In this document: positions 14,927 through 23,511 of the stretch, in pieces
Layout of the letters: every line of letters starts with the position of its first letter
Position numbering within the stretch: the first letter of the stretch is position 1
NCBI GenBank assembly: GCA_015068425.1
Contig: SVKK01000002.1
Span: forward strand, 1-64,000
From: Oscillospiraceae bacterium
GTDB lineage: Bacteria > Bacillota > Clostridia > Oscillospirales > Oscillospiraceae
Direction of reading: 5' to 3'
DNA length: 64,000 nt
Translations under genes and position numbers: made by a program
Notes under the pieces: model-generated
Told to the model about the DNA's origin: nothing
The model's input: only the letters and a program-made list of their open reading frames with translations
The model's database searches: none

Positions 14927-16228
14927 TTATATCTTGCGCTTATCTATAACGCGAACGGCTTTGCCTTCGCTTCTTGTTATGGACTTAGGTGCAACCAGGC
15001 TTATCTTGGGACCGATGCCCAACATGCTGCGCATATCGCTGACAAGCTGATTCTGCATCTTGGCGATATCACCCATATTATCGGTGAACATATCGGGAGT
15101 AAGCTCCACTTTGATTTCGAAGGTGTCGGTATTATTCACGCGGTCAACAATAATCTGATAGTTGGGAGAATAGCCGCGGTTAAGCAGCACGGTTTCTATC
15201 TGGCTGGGGAATACGTTGACGCCGCGGATAATGAGCATATCGTCGCTGCGGCCCATAGGCTTGGCCATACGCACATGTGTGCGTCCGCAGGAGCATTTTT
15301 CGTACTTGAGCTGGCAGATATCGCGGGTGCGGTAACGAATTACGGGGAAGGCTTCCTTGGTGAGAGAAGTGAAAACAAGCTCTCCCTTGCTGCCCTCCGG
15401 GAGCACCTCGCCGGTGTTGGGGTCGATTATTTCTGCATAGAAGTGGTCCTCATTTATATGCATACCGCTTTGAGCAGAGCATTCGAAGGAAACACCGGGA
15501 CCGCTGAGTTCGGTAAGACCATAGATATCATAGGCCTTTATACCCAGAGTCTTTTCTATATCCCTGCGCATTTCCTCACTCCAGGCTTCCGCACCGAAAA
15601 TACCGGCCTTGAGGGGGATATCCTCAGGAGTGAGCCCCATTTCTCTCATGGACTCGCCAAGGTATGCAGCGTAGGAGGGAGTGCAGCACAAAATGGTGGA
15701 CTTCATATCCTGAATGAACATTATCTGGCGTTCGGTGTTGCCGGAGGAAGTGGGAACAGTAAGACAACCCAGCTTATGGCTTCCGCCGTCCAGACCGGCG
15801 CCTCCGGTGAAAAGACCGTAGCCATAGGACACCTGAACAACATCGTCCTTGGTGCCGCCCGCAGCGGTGATAGCTCTCGCGCAGCAGTCATACCAAAGAT
15901 CAATGTCGTGCTGGGTGTAATAAGCCATAACTCTTTTGCCGGTAGTGCCGGAGGTGCTGTGGATACGTACACACTCGGAAAGAGGCTTTGCGAGAAGACC
16001 GTAGGGATATCCTTCGCGAAGGTCAGCCTTGGAGGTAAAGGGGAGCTTATATATATCATCAATTCCCTTGATGTCATCGGGAGTGATGCCTTTTTCTTCC
16101 ATTTTCTTTCTGTAGAGGGGAACATTATCCCAAACATGCTTTATCTGCTTTACGATGCGCTCATCCTGCATTGCCTTGATTTCCTCGCGGCTTGCGCATT
16201 CAATTTCAGGCTGATAATAGCGTTCCAT
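14927..16228 (-). CDS. paaK: Phenylacetate--CoA ligase family protein
   Basis: AMP-forming aryl-acid:CoA ligase of 433 residues. The ATP/AMP motif TSGTTGKR (92-98) is present, as are the Y-G-L-T-E adenine segment (IYGLTELSGPG) and the C-terminal hinge region GRSDDMLIIRGVNVFPSQIE. In anaerobes this family, found with indolepyruvate oxidoreductase, can work in the direction of ATP formation from arylacetyl-CoA or activate arylacetates. A strong AAAGGAGCAC ribosome binding site precedes the ATG. The operon is paaK-ACT, divergent from a LysR-type regulator with which it shares a promoter region. Confidence 0.94.
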   Translation of the reverse strand: MERYYQPEIECASREEIKAMQDERIVKQIKHVWDNVPLYRKKMEEKGITPDDIKGIDDIYKLPFTSKADLREGYPYGLLAKPLSECVRIHSTSGTTGKRVMAYYTQHDIDLWYDCCARAITAAGGTKDDVVQVSYGYGLFTGGAGLDGGSHKLGCLTVPTSSGNTERQIMFIQDMKSTILCCTPSYAAYLGESMREMGLTPEDIPLKAGIFGAEAWSEEMRRDIEKTLGIKAYDIYGLTELSGPGVSFECSAQSGMHINEDHFYAEIIDPNTGEVLPEGSKGELVFTSLTKEAFPVIRYRTRDICQLKYEKCSCGRTHVRMAKPMGRSDDMLIIRGVNVFPSQIETVLLNRGYSPNYQIIVDRVNNTDTFEIKVELTPDMFTDNMGDIAKMQNQLVSDMRSMLGIGPKISLVAPKSITRSEGKAVRVIDKRKI

Positions 16229-16273
16229 ATCTGTTGTGCTCCTTTCGCATATCCATCATTGAAAGATGTGCTT

Positions 16274-16302
16274 ATTATAGAAGATGAAAAACATATTTGC
16301 AA
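16274..16302 (-). promoter_or_regulatory. SigA-type promoter of paaK, -35 shared with lysR
   Basis: The minus-strand -10 TATAAT (plus 16274-16279) and -35 TTGCAA (16297-16302) are 17 nt apart. TTGCAA is its own reverse complement and also serves as the -35 of the divergent lysR promoter. Confidence 0.7.
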
Positions 16303-16341
16303 ATATAATATTTCTATGTTAGTATAAGAAAAACTTATACT
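16297..16341 (+). promoter_or_regulatory. lysR promoter with palindromic operator
   Basis: -35 TTGCAA (16297-16302), 17-nt spacer, -10 TAGTAT (16320-16325). The -10 overlaps a perfect palindrome AGTATAAG-N5-CTTATACT (16321-16341), which contains the LysR-type T-N11-A motif. This arrangement predicts that the regulator represses its own gene. Confidence 0.65.
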
Positions 16342-16357
16342 ATAAGGAGAGGCGAGA

Positions 16358-17248
16358 GTGAATCTTAATCAGCTCAGATATTTTGTAACTCTTGCGGAAA
16401 CGGAGAGCTTTACAAAAGCTGCCGTTGCCCATTATATATCTCAGACGGCAATAACTCAACAGATAAAATCTCTCGAAGAGGCGGTGGGCTCAAAACTGAT
16501 AAACAGAGAGAGCCGCCCAATATCTCTAACTCCTGCCGGCAAGGTTTTCCTCAAGGAGGCGAGGGAGATACTTGAGCGTATGGACACAGCTCTTTGGCGT
16601 ACCAGGGAAGCCTCAACCGGTCTTGAGGGCAGCCTTCGTATAGGTTATACAAAGGGCTATGAGCGCAGCGACATTTCAAAGCATCTTCGAAATTTCCACA
16701 GAGAATATCCCAATGTTTTGCTCTCGTGTTACCGCTGCGATACGGATATGCTGGCCGCGGGACTTCTGAACGGTGAATATGATATAATATTCACATGGGA
16801 CAGTACAAACATATTGCAGGAGGAAAATATAAGCCTGAAGGTTTTTGAAAATGTTCCTCTTCGGGTGGCGCTTTATGCAAACCATCGTCTTGCCCGCAGA
16901 AAGGAACTGAGCCGCAGGGATCTTAAGCAGGAGAACATTCTTTTTATGTCGCCCTCCGGCACAGGCGAATCCTTTGGCGATGCCTACTATATTCAGCTTT
17001 ATCAGCAGGCGGGCTATCAGCCAAAGATACTTCTCCGCTCCAGCGATATGGAGAGCATTTTGATGATGGTCGCGGCAGAGGAGGGAATTTCAATAGTTCC
17101 CGAGTACTCCCACCCATGGGATGTTGGAACGGAAAATGTTGTTTTCGTACCTCTTGCGGGAGAAGGAGAAACGGAAGAAATACTGGTGGCGTGGAGAGAA
17201 AATGATGATAATCCCGCACTGAAGCATTTTATTGAAATGTTGAAATAA
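16358..17248 (+). CDS. LysR family transcriptional regulator
   Basis: A 296-residue LysR-type regulator. The N-terminal winged helix-turn-helix (1-60: MNLNQLRYFVTLAETESFTK, ISQTAITQQIKSLE) is standard, and the effector-binding domain (about 88-290) has the usual periplasmic-binding-protein fold. The start is GTG at 16358 behind AAGGAG. It is transcribed away from paaK across a compact promoter region, so it very likely controls paaK-ACT and perhaps the convergent iorBA unit in response to an aromatic acid or amino acid. A bidirectional terminator separates it from iorB. Confidence 0.94.
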   Translation: MNLNQLRYFVTLAETESFTKAAVAHYISQTAITQQIKSLEEAVGSKLINRESRPISLTPAGKVFLKEAREILERMDTALWRTREASTGLEGSLRIGYTKGYERSDISKHLRNFHREYPNVLLSCYRCDTDMLAAGLLNGEYDIIFTWDSTNILQEENISLKVFENVPLRVALYANHRLARRKELSRRDLKQENILFMSPSGTGESFGDAYYIQLYQQAGYQPKILLRSSDMESILMMVAAEEGISIVPEYSHPWDVGTENVVFVPLAGEGETEEILVAWRENDDNPALKHFIEMLK

Positions 17249-17280
17249 AAAAAGCAGGGGCAGAGCCCCTGCTTTTTTTA
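17247..17280. terminator. Bidirectional terminator between lysR and iorB
   Basis: Arms AAAGCAGGGG (17251-17260) and CCCCTGCTTT (17266-17275) flanked by A and T tracts. Confidence 0.92.
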
Positions 17281-17853
17281 TTATGCGTTTCGACCAAGAT
17301 CGAAAGCTTTTTTATTCAGTTCAAGGAATTTGGGAGGAACAACAGTTTCGAGGGCTTTGAGCCATGCTTCCACCGGAAGGTCAAAATAGTTGGAAAGTCT
17401 GCCCATAAGAACTATGTTGGCGGCTTTAACGCTGCCGGCTTCATTTGCAAGGGAGAGACAGTCAAGAGCGTCTGTCTCAACTCCGAGCGCACGCAGCTTT
17501 TCAACAATATTTTCGGGATATACGGCGTTTCCGGTAATAACCGGCATAGGATCAATTTTTTGAGTGCTGGTTATGATGCGTCCGCCGGGAGCAAGGAAGG
17601 GGAGCCATCTTGCTGCTTCCAGAAGTTCAAAGGAGACGATGAAATCTGCTTCGCCCTCATCAATAAGAGGGGAGGCCACGCTGTCACCGTAACGGACATA
17701 GGTGACCACGCTGCCGCCGCGCTGGCTCATTCCGTGAACTTCACTGACCTTAACGTCGTATCCTTCCTGAATAAGAAGCTGACCAAGCAGCTTGCTGGCG
17801 AGAAGACTTCCCTGACCGCCAACGCCTACTATCATGATATTTTTCGTTTTCAT
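17281..17853 (-). CDS. iorB: Indolepyruvate:ferredoxin oxidoreductase beta subunit
   Basis: Gamma-domain-type subunit (190 residues) of the oxygen-sensitive 2-oxoacid oxidoreductase that converts arylpyruvates to arylacetyl-CoA, CO2 and reduced ferredoxin. The CoA-binding family signature appears early as VGVGGQGSLLASKLLG, with SEVHGMSQRGGSV following. It starts 7 bp after the iorA stop codon. The complex handles the 2-oxoacids from tryptophan, phenylalanine and tyrosine. Together with paaK this implies amino-acid fermentation. Confidence 0.95.
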   Translation of the reverse strand: MKTKNIMIVGVGGQGSLLASKLLGQLLIQEGYDVKVSEVHGMSQRGGSVVTYVRYGDSVASPLIDEGEADFIVSFELLEAARWLPFLAPGGRIITSTQKIDPMPVITGNAVYPENIVEKLRALGVETDALDCLSLANEAGSVKAANIVLMGRLSNYFDLPVEAWLKALETVVPPKFLELNKKAFDLGRNA

Positions 17854-17860
17854 AGCGGTC

Positions 17861-19594
17861 TCACTCCTTTACCTGAAATGCATCAAAGGCACAAAGCTGC
17901 TGGCATACGCCGCAGCCGACGCACTGAGTGGGGTCAATAGAGGCTTTCCCGTCTCTGAAGGAGATGGCGGGGCAACCTATCTTCATGCACATTTTGCAGC
18001 CCTTGCACTTGTTGGGATCAATGGTGAGGGGGCAGGAATGCTTTACATACTTCAAAAGGGCGCAGGGTCTGCGGCTTATGATAACGGAAGGCTCATCAGC
18101 GGCAAGCTCTTCCTTCAAAACACGGTCGCACTGAGTAAGGTCATAGGGGTCAACAACGCTCACTCTGTTTATGCCGAGGGCGCGGCAAAGAGCCTCAAGG
18201 TCTATTTTAGCAGCGGGCTCACCGCGGAGGTTATAGCCGGTGGTGGGGTTTTGCTGATGGCCTGTCATGCCGGTAATGGAGTTATCAAGAATAATAACGG
18301 TGGAGGCGGAACCGTTGTATGCAATGTTGGCAAGACCGGTCATACCGGAATGCATAAAGGTGCTGTCGCCGATTACGGCAACAGTTTGCCTTTCGGCCTC
18401 AGCGCCAAGAGCCTTGTTGAAGCCGTGGACTGAGGAAACGGAAGCACCCATGCAAAGGGTCATTTCCATCGCATTCAGGGGGGCTACCGCACCGAGAGTG
18501 TAGCAGCCGATATCGCCCAAAACGGTGCATTTGTTGCGCAGAAGAGCATAGAAAAGTCCTCTGTGAGGGCATCCTGCGCACATAATGGGGGGACGGGCGG
18601 GGATGGATTCATCAAGAGTAAGACCGCTGTTTACGGTTTTACCCATTGCGCGGGCAACCAGATTCTGGGTGAATTCGCCTTCAATAGGGAATATATTCTT
18701 TCCCTGAACCTTAAGACCGAGACGCAGACAGTGCTCTTCAATTATAGGGTCAAGCTCCTCGCATACGATGAGCTTATCAACTTTTTCAGCAAAATCACAG
18801 ATGATTTTTGTAGGCAGAGGGTTGACCATACCTATTTTAAGCACGCTTATACTGTCTCCAAATACTTCCTTTATGTACTGATAGGCCGTGGAGGAGGCAA
18901 TAACACCGATTTCGGTGCCGCCCATTTCCACTTTGTTGATTCCGCTGTTCTCTGCCCACTGTGCCATGTCCTTCATGCGCTGCTCAACAATGGGATGGCG
19001 GCGCTTGGCATTGGCTGGCATCATAACATACTTTGCGATGTTCTTTTCATATGGAACGGTTTTTATTTCCGCTTTCTCGCCAAGCTCAACAGGAGACTGG
19101 GAATGGGAAATTCGGGTGCACATACGAAGCAGAACGGGGGTATCGAATTTCTCGCTCAGCTCAAAGGCGAGACGTGTATACTCCAAAGTCTCAGCGCTGT
19201 CGGCGGGGTCAAGCATAGGAAGCTTGGAGGAGATGGCGTGACGTCGGGAATCCTGCTCATTCTGGCTTGAATGCATGCCGGGATCATCGGCAACACCGAT
19301 AACAAGTCCTGCATTAATTCCTGTGTAGCTCATGGTGAAGAGGGGGTCGCAGGCAACATTGAGGCCAACATGCTTCATTCCGCAAAAACTGCGCTTTCCT
19401 GCCAAAGCTGCGCCGAAGGCAACCTCCATTGCAACCTTTTCGTTGGGGGCCCATTCGCAATAAATTTCGGGATATTTGGCGGCTTCCTCGCTGATTTCGG
19501 TGCTGGGAGTGCCGGGATAGCTTGAAACTATTGCGCATCCGGCTTCATAAAGACCGCGGGCGAGGGCAGCGTTGCCCAGCATAAGTTGTTTCAT
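17861..19594 (-). CDS. iorA: Indolepyruvate:ferredoxin oxidoreductase alpha subunit
   Basis: Large subunit, 577 residues. The pyrimidine-binding half comes first (MKQLMLGNAALARGLYEAG, SSYPGTPSTEI), then the TPP-binding half (AGCPHRG, GDIGCYTLG, GDSTFMHSG and the NSITGMTGHQ segment). The C-terminus (about 525-577) is a two-cluster ferredoxin domain, CKGCKMCMKIGCP and CVGCGVCQQLCAF. The ATG at 19594 has AAGGAG 9 nt upstream. Upstream in-frame ATG codons extend the frame but lack a ribosome binding site. It forms the iorA-iorB operon and makes reduced ferredoxin available to the cell. Confidence 0.95.
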   Translation of the reverse strand: MKQLMLGNAALARGLYEAGCAIVSSYPGTPSTEISEEAAKYPEIYCEWAPNEKVAMEVAFGAALAGKRSFCGMKHVGLNVACDPLFTMSYTGINAGLVIGVADDPGMHSSQNEQDSRRHAISSKLPMLDPADSAETLEYTRLAFELSEKFDTPVLLRMCTRISHSQSPVELGEKAEIKTVPYEKNIAKYVMMPANAKRRHPIVEQRMKDMAQWAENSGINKVEMGGTEIGVIASSTAYQYIKEVFGDSISVLKIGMVNPLPTKIICDFAEKVDKLIVCEELDPIIEEHCLRLGLKVQGKNIFPIEGEFTQNLVARAMGKTVNSGLTLDESIPARPPIMCAGCPHRGLFYALLRNKCTVLGDIGCYTLGAVAPLNAMEMTLCMGASVSSVHGFNKALGAEAERQTVAVIGDSTFMHSGMTGLANIAYNGSASTVIILDNSITGMTGHQQNPTTGYNLRGEPAAKIDLEALCRALGINRVSVVDPYDLTQCDRVLKEELAADEPSVIISRRPCALLKYVKHSCPLTIDPNKCKGCKMCMKIGCPAISFRDGKASIDPTQCVGCGVCQQLCAFDAFQVKE

Positions 19595-19685
19595 TTCTTT
19601 GCGCTCCTTGGATAAAGTTAAATTCATAATTCTGTATTTTACACCCATAATTTATCAATGTAAAGTGTAAATGTACGCAATTAAT

Positions 19686-19718
19686 AAAAAAGGGGCGAAC
19701 CATAGCGATTCGCCCCTA
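19686..19718 (-). terminator. Terminator of the ABC exporter operon
   Basis: Arms AGGGGCGAA (19691-19699) and TTCGCCCCT (19709-19717). On the minus strand a T tract follows. Confidence 0.88.
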
Positions 19719-19729
19719 AGCTTGGTTGT

Positions 19730-21646
19730 TTAATCAAGAACATGCTGTCCGGTATAAAGCATATAATATCTGCCTTTTTCCTCGAGAAGCTCATCGTGAG
19801 AGCCTTTTTCCTGGATCTGACCGCCTTCGATTACAACTATGCAGTCGGAGTTTCGCACGGTGGAAAGCCTGTGGGCTATAACAAAAACGGTGCGTCCCTC
19901 CATAAGCATATCCATACCGCGCTGAATATGCTGTTCGGTGCGGGTGTCAATAGAGGAGGTTGCTTCGTCCAGAACCATTACCGGAGGATCCTTGACTGCT
20001 GCTCGGGCAATGGCAAGAAGCTGGCGCTGACCCTGACTCAGATTTGCGCCGTCGCCGGTGACCATAGTGTTATAACCGTCGGGCAAACGGCGGATAAAGG
20101 AATGGGCGTTGGCCGCCTTTGCTGCTGCGATGCATTCCTCGTCGGATGCATCAAGCTTGCCGTAGCGGATATTTTCCATGACGGTGCCTGTAAAAAGATG
20201 GGTGTCCTGGAGAACAGCGCCAAGACTTTGGCGGAGAGAATCTTTTTTTATGCGGCGAATATCAATTCCGTCATAGGTAATGAGTCCGGAGTTTATTTCA
20301 TAGAATCTGTTTATAAGATTGGTGATGGTTGTTTTGCCTGCTCCGGTTGAGCCAACAAGAGCAATTTTTTGCCCGGGCTTTGCGTAGACATTAACATGCT
20401 TGAGAACTTTTTTATCCTCAACATATCCGAAGTCCACATCCTTCAGCACAACATCACCTTTAAGAGGAACGAGCTTGAATCCACATTCATCGTCGGGACA
20501 TTTCCATGCCCATGCTTTGGGGTGGCTTCCATGATATTCGCAAAGTTCACCGCTCTCATCTTCCCATACAGGTATAAGCTCAACATCGCCTTCGTCTATC
20601 TCTGGGGGAGTATCCATAACATCAAATATGCGCTCTGCTCCGGCGAGGGCGGAAAAAATTGCTGTTATCTGCTGACTGACCTGATTTACAGGACCGCCTA
20701 TCTGTCGTGAATAGGTAAGGTATGCTGCGTAGCCGCCGATATCAAAGCCCATAACAAGGGCGAGAAAGCCGCCGAGAATGGCAGTAAGAGCATAGCCGAT
20801 GTTGAGGATATTTGCGCTTATGGGCATAATCGCTCCTGCGAAAAAGTTTGCATCGGTGGCAGCATCCCGGTATTCACAGTTGAGCTTATCGAACTTTTCC
20901 TTGGAGATTTCCTCGTGTCCGAATGCCTTTACAACCTTCAGACCCTCTATAACCTCCTGAATTTCACCGTTGACCCTACCAAGCGCGGCCTGCTGCTTGC
21001 GGTAATAGTTTCTTGAGCGTCCGCCAACCACCTTGAATACACTGAGAGAACCGAATAAAACAAGGGCGGTCACAATGAAAAGAATTGGACTTGTATAAAT
21101 CATAACGGCCACGATACCGACAAAGCTCAATACACTGGAGATAAGGTTTATCATACTTTGCTCCATTGCAAATGCAACATTATCAGCGTCGTTTGTAAAG
21201 CGGCTCATAAGCTCACCGTGGGTATGGCGGTCAAAATAGCTGAGAGGCAGGTTTTCAAGGGAGTCAAAAAGGTCACTTCGCAGCTTATTGGCGGCTCTTT
21301 GTGCAAGAACGGCCATAGTTGCGCTTTGAATATAGTTGCATATAACGCCAACAAGGAATATACCAAGGAGAATCAGAAGGCTTACGGCAAGGCTTTGAAG
21401 CTTTTCTGCAGCGCTTCCGCTTCCGGCGAGGGTATTTATCATTGGGCGCATCATATACGTTCCGGCAAGTGAGCTGAGGGTACTGAGAAGAAGGCAGGCA
21501 AGAACTAAGATAATGGGCCATTTCTTATGAGTCATATAGCCAAGAAGGCGCTTTATGGTTTTTTTGGCATCCTTTGGTTTTTGAAACTTGCCCTTTTCAA
21601 GACTCTTCTTTTCGTCAAGAAGCTGCTTTTTGTTTTTCTCTGCCAT
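19730..21646 (-). CDS. ABC exporter half-transporter, permease/ATPase, with a cysteine-rich linker insertion
   Basis: Type IV ABC exporter half, 638 residues. After a charged lysine-rich N-terminus (1-35), six membrane helices span about 40-330. The nucleotide-binding domain has Walker A GSTGAGKT (432-439), signature LSQGQ (536-540) and Walker B with catalytic Glu561 (VMVLDE). Between the two domains is an insertion (about 356-396) with CEYH, KCPDDEC and tryptophans (Cys369, Cys383, Cys388), absent from the partner. It could bind a metal. Its ATG overlaps the stop codon of the partner gene, so the two halves should form a heterodimer. Substrate unknown: drug, lipid or peptide. Confidence 0.93.
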   Translation of the reverse strand: MAEKNKKQLLDEKKSLEKGKFQKPKDAKKTIKRLLGYMTHKKWPIILVLACLLLSTLSSLAGTYMMRPMINTLAGSGSAAEKLQSLAVSLLILLGIFLVGVICNYIQSATMAVLAQRAANKLRSDLFDSLENLPLSYFDRHTHGELMSRFTNDADNVAFAMEQSMINLISSVLSFVGIVAVMIYTSPILFIVTALVLFGSLSVFKVVGGRSRNYYRKQQAALGRVNGEIQEVIEGLKVVKAFGHEEISKEKFDKLNCEYRDAATDANFFAGAIMPISANILNIGYALTAILGGFLALVMGFDIGGYAAYLTYSRQIGGPVNQVSQQITAIFSALAGAERIFDVMDTPPEIDEGDVELIPVWEDESGELCEYHGSHPKAWAWKCPDDECGFKLVPLKGDVVLKDVDFGYVEDKKVLKHVNVYAKPGQKIALVGSTGAGKTTITNLINRFYEINSGLITYDGIDIRRIKKDSLRQSLGAVLQDTHLFTGTVMENIRYGKLDASDEECIAAAKAANAHSFIRRLPDGYNTMVTGDGANLSQGQRQLLAIARAAVKDPPVMVLDEATSSIDTRTEQHIQRGMDMLMEGRTVFVIAHRLSTVRNSDCIVVIEGGQIQEKGSHDELLEEKGRYYMLYTGQHVLD

Positions 21647-23388
21647 TATTCACCAACTCCTTCCTGCTGAGAATAATAAATCTCCTGATAAACTTCGTTG
21701 GAGCTCAAAAGCTCCTCGTGAGTACCGATTCCTACAATGTGATCATCGTCGAGGACAACGATTTTATCTGCGTAACGGACGGAGGAGATGCGCTGAGCGA
21801 TTATAATAACTGTGGTATCTTCGAGGTTCTCACTGAAACTTCTGCGTATGGCGGCCTCTGTGGCGCTGTCAACGGCGGAGGTGGAGTCGTCGAGGATAAG
21901 GATTCCGGGCTTTTTCAGCATGGCGCGGGCAATGCAAAGGCGTTGCTTCTGACCACCGGAGACATTTACGCCGCCCTGATCAATGTAGGTGTCAAAGCCA
22001 TCGGGGAAGCTCGTGATGAAGTCATAAGCCTGAGCATTTTTCGCTGCAGTGATAATATCATCTTCGCTTGCATTGGGATTACCCCAAAGCAGATTTTCTC
22101 TGATTGTACCGGAGAAAAGAACGTTGTTCTGCAAAACCATTCCGATGCGGGAGCGCAGAGCGGCAATGGGATATTCCCGAACATCGAGACCGTCAACAAG
22201 AACCTGTCCGCCGGTTACATCATAAAAACGGGGAATTAGATTAACAAGGGAGCTCTTTCCGGTTCCGGTTCCGCCAACAATGGCAACGAACTCTCCGCTT
22301 TCAATGTCAAGATCAATATGGCTAAGAACATCGTCTCCGGTACCTGTTGCAACATATTTGAAGGAGACATCTCTAAATTCAACCTTTCCCTTTGCTTCGG
22401 GAAGAGCAACCTCAGAAGCGTTTTCTTTGTCCCGGATATCGGGAACAGTTTCCAGCACCTCAAGGATTCTGGCGGCGCAGGCTCTGGCTCGGGTAAGGTT
22501 GAGCAATGTAAATGCAAGCATCATTACGCTTATGAGAACATTGAAAATATAGGTTATAAAGGCGTAAAGATCCGCATAGGGAAGACTTCCGCCAACAACA
22601 AGCTTTCCGCCAAACCACATAGAGAGGACGATGGCAATGTTGAAGGATATCATCATTATGGGATTCATAAAGACAACCTTCGTTACGGCGGCAATACCCG
22701 CTTTTGTAAGCTCATCATTGGAGCGCTGGAACTTTGTTTTTTCGTGAGCTTCGCGCACGAAGGCCTTTACAACGCGAATTGCAATGAGGTTTTCCTGCAC
22801 AGAGTCGTTGAGACCGTCAATTTTTTTCTGGAATGTGGTAAAAAGTTTGTGGCAGGCGCGCATCAAAAGTCCTACGGCAAGACCCATAAGCGGAACAATT
22901 ATGACGAGGATAAGAGTGAGTTTTGCATTCAGGCGAAGACAAATTAAAAGCGCGGCCAGCAGCATAATAGGAGCGCGGACAACCATTCGCAGCCCCATAT
23001 TTACCATCATCTGGATGTTATTTACATCGTTTGTCATTCTTGTTATGAGGGAGGCAGAGGAAAAACGGTCAATATCCGCAAAAGAGAAATCCTGAGTGTG
23101 GTTGAACATTGCCCGTCTCAGATTTGAGCCAAAACCTTGACTGCCAACGGAGGCAAAGCGGGAGCTTGCAACGCCGGCAACCAAAGCCACGAGGCAAAGC
23201 GCCACCATAACAAGACCGGCTTTGATTATGTAGGCAATGCCTCCGTCGCCGTCAATGCCTATATTGATAATATCAGCCATGAGGATTGGGAGTATTAGCT
23301 CACAGATAACCTCTATAATAACCATCAGAGGGGCAAGAAGTGCAGCTTTACCGTAACCTTTGATGTACTTCATCAGCTTTACGAGCAT
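21646..23388 (-). CDS. ABC exporter half-transporter, permease/ATPase, with degenerate catalytic site
   Basis: First gene of the exporter pair, 580 residues. Six membrane helices lie in about 15-300. The ATPase domain shows Walker A GGTGTGKS (372-379), signature VSGGQ (476-480) and Walker B ILILDD (496-501). Asp501 replaces the catalytic glutamate, as in the non-hydrolysing half of asymmetric heterodimeric exporters (TM287/288 type). The other half keeps Glu, so ATP would be hydrolysed at one site only. CAGGAGA precedes the ATG. It is divergent from spoIIIAA, with 123 bp between the start codons. Confidence 0.94.
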   Translation of the reverse strand: MLVKLMKYIKGYGKAALLAPLMVIIEVICELILPILMADIINIGIDGDGGIAYIIKAGLVMVALCLVALVAGVASSRFASVGSQGFGSNLRRAMFNHTQDFSFADIDRFSSASLITRMTNDVNNIQMMVNMGLRMVVRAPIMLLAALLICLRLNAKLTLILVIIVPLMGLAVGLLMRACHKLFTTFQKKIDGLNDSVQENLIAIRVVKAFVREAHEKTKFQRSNDELTKAGIAAVTKVVFMNPIMMISFNIAIVLSMWFGGKLVVGGSLPYADLYAFITYIFNVLISVMMLAFTLLNLTRARACAARILEVLETVPDIRDKENASEVALPEAKGKVEFRDVSFKYVATGTGDDVLSHIDLDIESGEFVAIVGGTGTGKSSLVNLIPRFYDVTGGQVLVDGLDVREYPIAALRSRIGMVLQNNVLFSGTIRENLLWGNPNASEDDIITAAKNAQAYDFITSFPDGFDTYIDQGGVNVSGGQKQRLCIARAMLKKPGILILDDSTSAVDSATEAAIRRSFSENLEDTTVIIIAQRISSVRYADKIVVLDDDHIVGIGTHEELLSSNEVYQEIYYSQQEGVGE

Positions 23389-23413
23389 TGGTCAAAATCT
23401 CCTGTTCGAAATA

Positions 23414-23442
23414 TAATATATCTATTTTACTTATCATAAAAA
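23414..23442 (+). promoter_or_regulatory. Candidate SigE promoter of spoIIIAA-AB
   Basis: TAATATA (23414-23420), 14-nt spacer, CATAAAAA (23435-23442): 6 of 7 and 6 of 8 matches to the Bacillus SigE consensus. The spoIIIA operon is SigE-dependent in Bacillus. The AT-rich context makes chance matches possible. Confidence 0.35.
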
Positions 23443-23511
23443 TACTGTCAAGAAAATATGGGAATAATTTTAGGTTTGTTAACAATATAAATCAATCAGC
23501 GGGGTGAGAAT

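Noticed and set aside
23423..23451. SigA promoter of the ABC exporter operon using minus-strand TTGACA (plus 23446-23451)
   Set aside because: The -35 is perfect, but the -10 at 17 nt is only AAAATA, too weak to call.
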